Positions 60,699 through 64,000 of a stretch of DNA of 64,000 bases are shown piece by piece (the stretch's first letter is position 1; each line of letters opens with the position of its first letter). A program made the position numbers and the translations under genes. The notes beneath the pieces were generated by a model. The model was not told the DNA's origin. It made no database searches and was given only the letters and a program-made list of their open reading frames with translations. The DNA is from Parapedobacter defluvii (GTDB lineage: Bacteria > Bacteroidota > Bacteroidia > Sphingobacteriales > Sphingobacteriaceae). The stretch is taken from NCBI RefSeq assembly GCF_014642075.1, contig NZ_BMIK01000006.1, forward strand, positions 677 through 64,676, written 5' to 3'.

Positions 60699-63155
60699 AT
60701 GAGACTGATTAAACATCTTTGGCCGCTTTTTTTTGCCCTACTGCTTATTTATACATTCAATCGTTCCTGGGGAGTGATTCCTCCTTTGGGTAAACTATTT
60801 AATCCATTTGTTGGATTTCTCCAAAATGCGGAACGGAATCCGGATACGGGAAATGGGGAGGTCGCATTGGAAGGCTTGCATGGTAAAGTCACCGTATGGT
60901 ACGACGATAACGCAGTGCCGCACATTTTTGCACAGAACGATGACGATCTCTACTTTGCACAGGGATACGTTATTGCAAAAGACCGCCTTTGGCAAATGGA
61001 ATTTTATACACGGGTGGCTGCAGGAAGGCTTACAGAAGTGGTAGGCCCGGGGGCATTGGAATACGATCGCTATAACCGGCGCATCGGGATGGCGAGAACG
61101 GCTGCGGCGATCGCTGATAGGTTAAAGAACGATACCGTTGCCAATCGGATATTGGAGGCCTACGCCGCCGGTGTAAATGCATACATCCGTCAATTGTCGG
61201 ATAAAGACCTGCCGGTGGAATACAAACTCTTGAATTATAAGCCGGAACCTTGGTCGTCCTATAAATCCATTCTGATGTTAATGAACATGCGGCATACGTT
61301 GAACGGTGGAAGTAACGACTCCCGCATCACCAATGTACTGGCTAAGTATGGCCCAGATGTGGTGGCAGGGCTCTTTCCGGACTATCCGGCTATTGAATCG
61401 CCCATTGTGCCCCAGGGAACTCCGTGGGCCTTTTCTCCCGTAGCGATACCCGCCGTGCCCGACACGGTTACCGCCCCACCGGATACCGGCCTGTTTGCCT
61501 TCGCTGTACCTGAACCGCATCCGGAGGTTGGAAGTAACAATTGGGCGGTAAGCGGAAGCAAGTCGGCCACGGGCCTACCCATCCTGGCAAATGACCCGCA
61601 CCTGCAATTGACACTACCCTCTATTTGGTACCAGATGCAACTGTCATCTCCCAATGTCAACGTGTACGGTGTTGCCCTGCCCGGTACACCTGCCATCATT
61701 ATCGGATTCAACAAAGATATTGCCTGGGGTGTCACCAACACCGGATCCGATGTGATGGACTTCTACAGGGTACGCTTCCGGGACTCCACGCTAAACGCCT
61801 ACTGGCACGATGGAGCGTGGAAACCAACCATCCGGTATACCGAATCTTATCGCATGAAAGATGGTTCTCAGGTGTTGGATACTTTGTTTTACACGCATCA
61901 AGGTCCAATTGTCTATCATAAGAAGCAGTCGACGAATTATGCCCCCAATATTCCGGTCGGCTATGCCATGCGGTGGGTAGCCAATGAGACCGACGGGGCG
62001 GATGTATTGACATTCTATTACTTGAACCGTGCGACCAACTACGAAGATTACCGCAAAGCACTGACTTATTTTACCGCACCGGCGCAGAATTTCGTGTTTT
62101 CCAGCAACGGAGGTGATATTGCCATTGTATCGAATGGGAAACTTCCGTTGAAGTGGAGGGAACAGGGGAAGTTCCTGCTGGACGGTACCCTGGCTGCACA
62201 CGATTGGCAGGGATGGATTCCCCGTGAGCAAAATCCAGGTGTGAAAAATCCGCCACGGGGATTTGTCAGCTCCGCTAACCAGTTTCCGGCAGACACCACG
62301 TATCCCTATTACCTGGATTGGCGGTTTGCCCACTCCAGCCGTGCAATACGTATTAACGAGCGGTTGGATGCCATGGTACGTGCTACGGCGGATAGTTTGC
62401 GGATGTTGCAAAACGACAATTTCAATGTGGATGCAAGACGTATATTGCCCCGTTTGCTGGTGTCATTGGCCTTGGACGACTCCATCCGGCACTCGGCTGA
62501 ATACGATGCGCTGGAGCGATGGAATTACCGGAACGATGCAGATGCCGTGGGAGCTACTATTTTTGAAAGCTGGCTGGGTGATTTGCTGAGGGGGGTATGG
62601 GGCGATGAGTTTCCGGCAAGTGAACGCTTGCTATATCCAAGTCTGGATCGCACGTTTGAGCTCATTAATCACGAACCGGGGGCTAAGTGGTTTGACCGCG
62701 TAGATACGCCGGATACCGTCGAGAACATAGACGATATTATCTGCAGTAGTTTTAAGACCGCGATGGCCGAATTGCGCGAACGTTTCGGGGAAATATCAGC
62801 GCGCAACTGGGCATGGTCTAACGTGAAGCAAACCCGGATCATGCACCTCGTGCCCAATTTTACTTCTTTCGGCCGGACAAATGTGATGAACGGTGGTGGA
62901 AGCGGGGTTGTCAACGCCACTTCAGGTAAGCATGGACCTTCCTGGCGCATGGTGGTACAGCTGGATACCGATTGGCCGGTAGCCTATGGTTTGTATCCGG
63001 GCGGACAATCCGGTAATCCGGGGAGTAAATATTATGACAATATGATAGACCGCTGGGCAGCGGGTCAGTTGGATACGTTATTGTTTATGAAACATGCGGA
63101 CGAACAATCGGGGAGACTGTTGCGCCGTATTTTATTGACTCCCAAAGATAGATAA
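60699..63155 (+). CDS. Penicillin acylase family Ntn hydrolase
   Basis: 818 residues, start ATG at 60699, with an N-terminal membrane or signal segment (WPLFFALLLIYTF). Like all members it should cut itself to expose an N-terminal Ser: here Ser279 in VGSNNWAVSGSKSATG, giving an alpha part of about 250 residues and a beta part of about 540. DRLWQMEFYTRVAAGRL and LANDPHLQL are further hallmarks. Such enzymes hydrolyse amides, including acyl-homoserine lactones or beta-lactam side chains; the natural substrate here is unknown. Confidence 0.92.
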   Translation: MRLIKHLWPLFFALLLIYTFNRSWGVIPPLGKLFNPFVGFLQNAERNPDTGNGEVALEGLHGKVTVWYDDNAVPHIFAQNDDDLYFAQGYVIAKDRLWQMEFYTRVAAGRLTEVVGPGALEYDRYNRRIGMARTAAAIADRLKNDTVANRILEAYAAGVNAYIRQLSDKDLPVEYKLLNYKPEPWSSYKSILMLMNMRHTLNGGSNDSRITNVLAKYGPDVVAGLFPDYPAIESPIVPQGTPWAFSPVAIPAVPDTVTAPPDTGLFAFAVPEPHPEVGSNNWAVSGSKSATGLPILANDPHLQLTLPSIWYQMQLSSPNVNVYGVALPGTPAIIIGFNKDIAWGVTNTGSDVMDFYRVRFRDSTLNAYWHDGAWKPTIRYTESYRMKDGSQVLDTLFYTHQGPIVYHKKQSTNYAPNIPVGYAMRWVANETDGADVLTFYYLNRATNYEDYRKALTYFTAPAQNFVFSSNGGDIAIVSNGKLPLKWREQGKFLLDGTLAAHDWQGWIPREQNPGVKNPPRGFVSSANQFPADTTYPYYLDWRFAHSSRAIRINERLDAMVRATADSLRMLQNDNFNVDARRILPRLLVSLALDDSIRHSAEYDALERWNYRNDADAVGATIFESWLGDLLRGVWGDEFPASERLLYPSLDRTFELINHEPGAKWFDRVDTPDTVENIDDIICSSFKTAMAELRERFGEISARNWAWSNVKQTRIMHLVPNFTSFGRTNVMNGGGSGVVNATSGKHGPSWRMVVQLDTDWPVAYGLYPGGQSGNPGSKYYDNMIDRWAAGQLDTLLFMKHADEQSGRLLRRILLTPKDR

Positions 63156-63157
63156 CT

Positions 63158-63526
63158 ATGCTGTATACATTAATACTGTTGCTGGGCGGTGTGTCTTCTT
63201 ATTTCGGACCCTGGTGGACGATTGCTCCGGTGTGTTTTGTTAGTTGTTTCTTCTTACCCCGCAAACCGGTGCCTGCATTCTGGACTTCAGCATTTGCCAG
63301 TGCGACCTTATGGATAGGCTATTCGATCTACTTGCACCTAGGTGCCCAAACGGATCTGACAAGCAGGGTGGCAGGCATTTTCACGGCTGGACTTCCCGCA
63401 TTGGCGGATGTGCCGGCTATCGCCCTAGTATCGATCATTGCTGCATGCGTGGCCGGGCTTATTGGTGGATTCTCTGGGCTTGCAGGTGTAAAAATCAGCC
63501 AACTTACACGCCCGCCTCGCGGATAA
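63158..63526 (+). CDS. Small integral membrane protein of unknown function
   Basis: 122 residues, two bases after the penicillin-acylase stop, so translationally coupled. Three to four membrane helices are predicted by eye (LYTLILLLGGVSSYF, IALVSIIAACVAGLIGGF). I do not recognise the family. The last 23 bases overlap, tail to tail, with the gene that runs off the right edge. The tight coupling suggests a common function with the acylase. Confidence 0.75.
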   Translation: MLYTLILLLGGVSSYFGPWWTIAPVCFVSCFFLPRKPVPAFWTSAFASATLWIGYSIYLHLGAQTDLTSRVAGIFTAGLPALADVPAIALVSIIAACVAGLIGGFSGLAGVKISQLTRPPRG

Positions 63527-64000
63527 CCGATAGGGTTTTCCGTAAACCGGTTTCTGCTACCTGTTGGAGATCCTGCTTCCAGTATTCCGGATTATATAAT
63601 TCCAACGATACGCATTTATCAAAGCCGATGGCTTTGAGGTCCTGCAGTATCTTGGCCAAAGGTAGGATCCCATCGCCTGGATACACCCGGTGGCTGTCAT
63701 CCAATTGATTGAGGGCAGGTGTTGCTGGGGCATCCGAAAATTGAAAAATGGCGAAACTCTTTCCGCTGACAAGCGGCAAACCGTTAAAGCCACCTTCTGA
63801 AATATACATGTGATACGTGTCGGGAATGACCATTGCCCCCGGATGATCGGCATCCAACGCGATGGCCATGGCCTGGCCAAGTGTTTTCAATGGGAAATAT
63901 TTGACGAATACCAATGCTGCCTCAAGGTTATAATCGTTTTTTGCTATTTCGATGAGGTCACGGTAGCGGGCTGCCACCCATTTGGGATCGTAGGGATCGC
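63504..64000 (-). CDS. Sugar phosphate isomerase/epimerase-like (xylose isomerase-type TIM barrel), 5' end outside window
   Basis: The frame is open to the right edge, so only the C-terminal 165 residues or so are seen. TIM-barrel motifs of the AP-endonuclease-2/IolE-like family are visible: ALDADHPGAMVIPDTYHMYISEGG, FQFSDAP, RVYPGDGILPLAKILQDLKAIGFD and VSLELYNPEYW, the last with the metal-binding Glu. Substrate unknown. Overlaps by 23 bases, at the stop end, the small membrane-protein gene. Confidence 0.85.
   Translation of the reverse strand, partial: DPYDPKWVAARYRDLIEIAKNDYNLEAALVFVKYFPLKTLGQAMAIALDADHPGAMVIPDTYHMYISEGGFNGLPLVSGKSFAIFQFSDAPATPALNQLDDSHRVYPGDGILPLAKILQDLKAIGFDKCVSLELYNPEYWKQDLQQVAETGLRKTLSVIREAGV

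Overview
The window looks like a chromosome segment of a Bacteroidota bacterium, most likely a Sphingobacteriaceae relative (genus not determinable). Pointers are a type IX secretion (T9SS) type-B adhesin with PorP/SprF and TPR-PD40-OmpA partners, a large CarboxypepD_reg/TonB receptor, FimA/Mfa-type fimbriae, the ligase-associated DNA repair cassette, and Bacteroidota-type promoters (-33 TTTG, -7 TAnnTTTG). Coding density is high. I saw no rRNA, tRNA, CRISPR array, insertion sequence or prophage.

Layout. 1-5961: the 3' part of a giant repeat adhesin with a C-terminal T9SS sorting domain, its PorP/SprF-like partner, a small unknown protein and a PorE-like OmpA lipoprotein-type protein; 5963-6652: a LuxR-type regulator with a degenerate receiver. 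6658-9830 (minus): an unknown CarboxypepD_reg protein and an ABC-2 exporter. 9957-19142 (plus): a tightly overlapping seven-gene cluster (class I HMG-CoA reductase, UbiA-like membrane protein, rifampicin-phosphotransferase-like dikinase, BtaA-like DUF3419 enzyme, dolichol/phytol-kinase-like protein, GNAT protein, AMP-dependent ligase). It looks like an undescribed lipid or isoprenoid-derived biosynthetic system. A TonB-dependent receptor faces it and overlaps its end. 22312-33522: mostly housekeeping genes (CpxP-like protein, hydroxyacyl-CoA dehydrogenase, RluA, universal stress protein, DUF72, purH, purN, asnB, DUF1080, a PAS-LuxR regulator, folB, Hsp20). 33598-39831: a thioesterase and the four-gene ligase-associated DNA damage response cassette. 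39879-49517: DJ-1/PfpI protein, SMP-30, a second PorE-like protein, a crotonase, mannose-1-P guanylyltransferase, kdsD, recQ, kdsA.

49518-54979 is a fimbrial locus: an HTH repressor with a 24-bp palindromic operator, a DUF3575 protein, an Mfa1/FimA-like pilin lipoprotein, an Mfa2/FimB-like anchor, and a clostripain-family (C11) lipoprotein protease. In Porphyromonas the Arg-gingipain matures the pilin; here the local C11 protease may play that part, and the pilin has an arginine at the equivalent place. 55044-64000: a receiver-only protein with Glu at the phosphorylation site, a GH29 fucosidase, the pstSCAB phosphate importer, a penicillin-acylase-family enzyme with a small membrane protein, and the end of a sugar-phosphate isomerase-like gene cut by the window edge.

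Several intergenic gaps carry repeat elements: heptamer arrays with core YTGAWAG at three places, an 11-bp tandem with hairpin, and a CGCGGATGACAC-type inverted element. The two most interesting systems are the 9957-19142 cluster and the fimbrial locus with its own protease.
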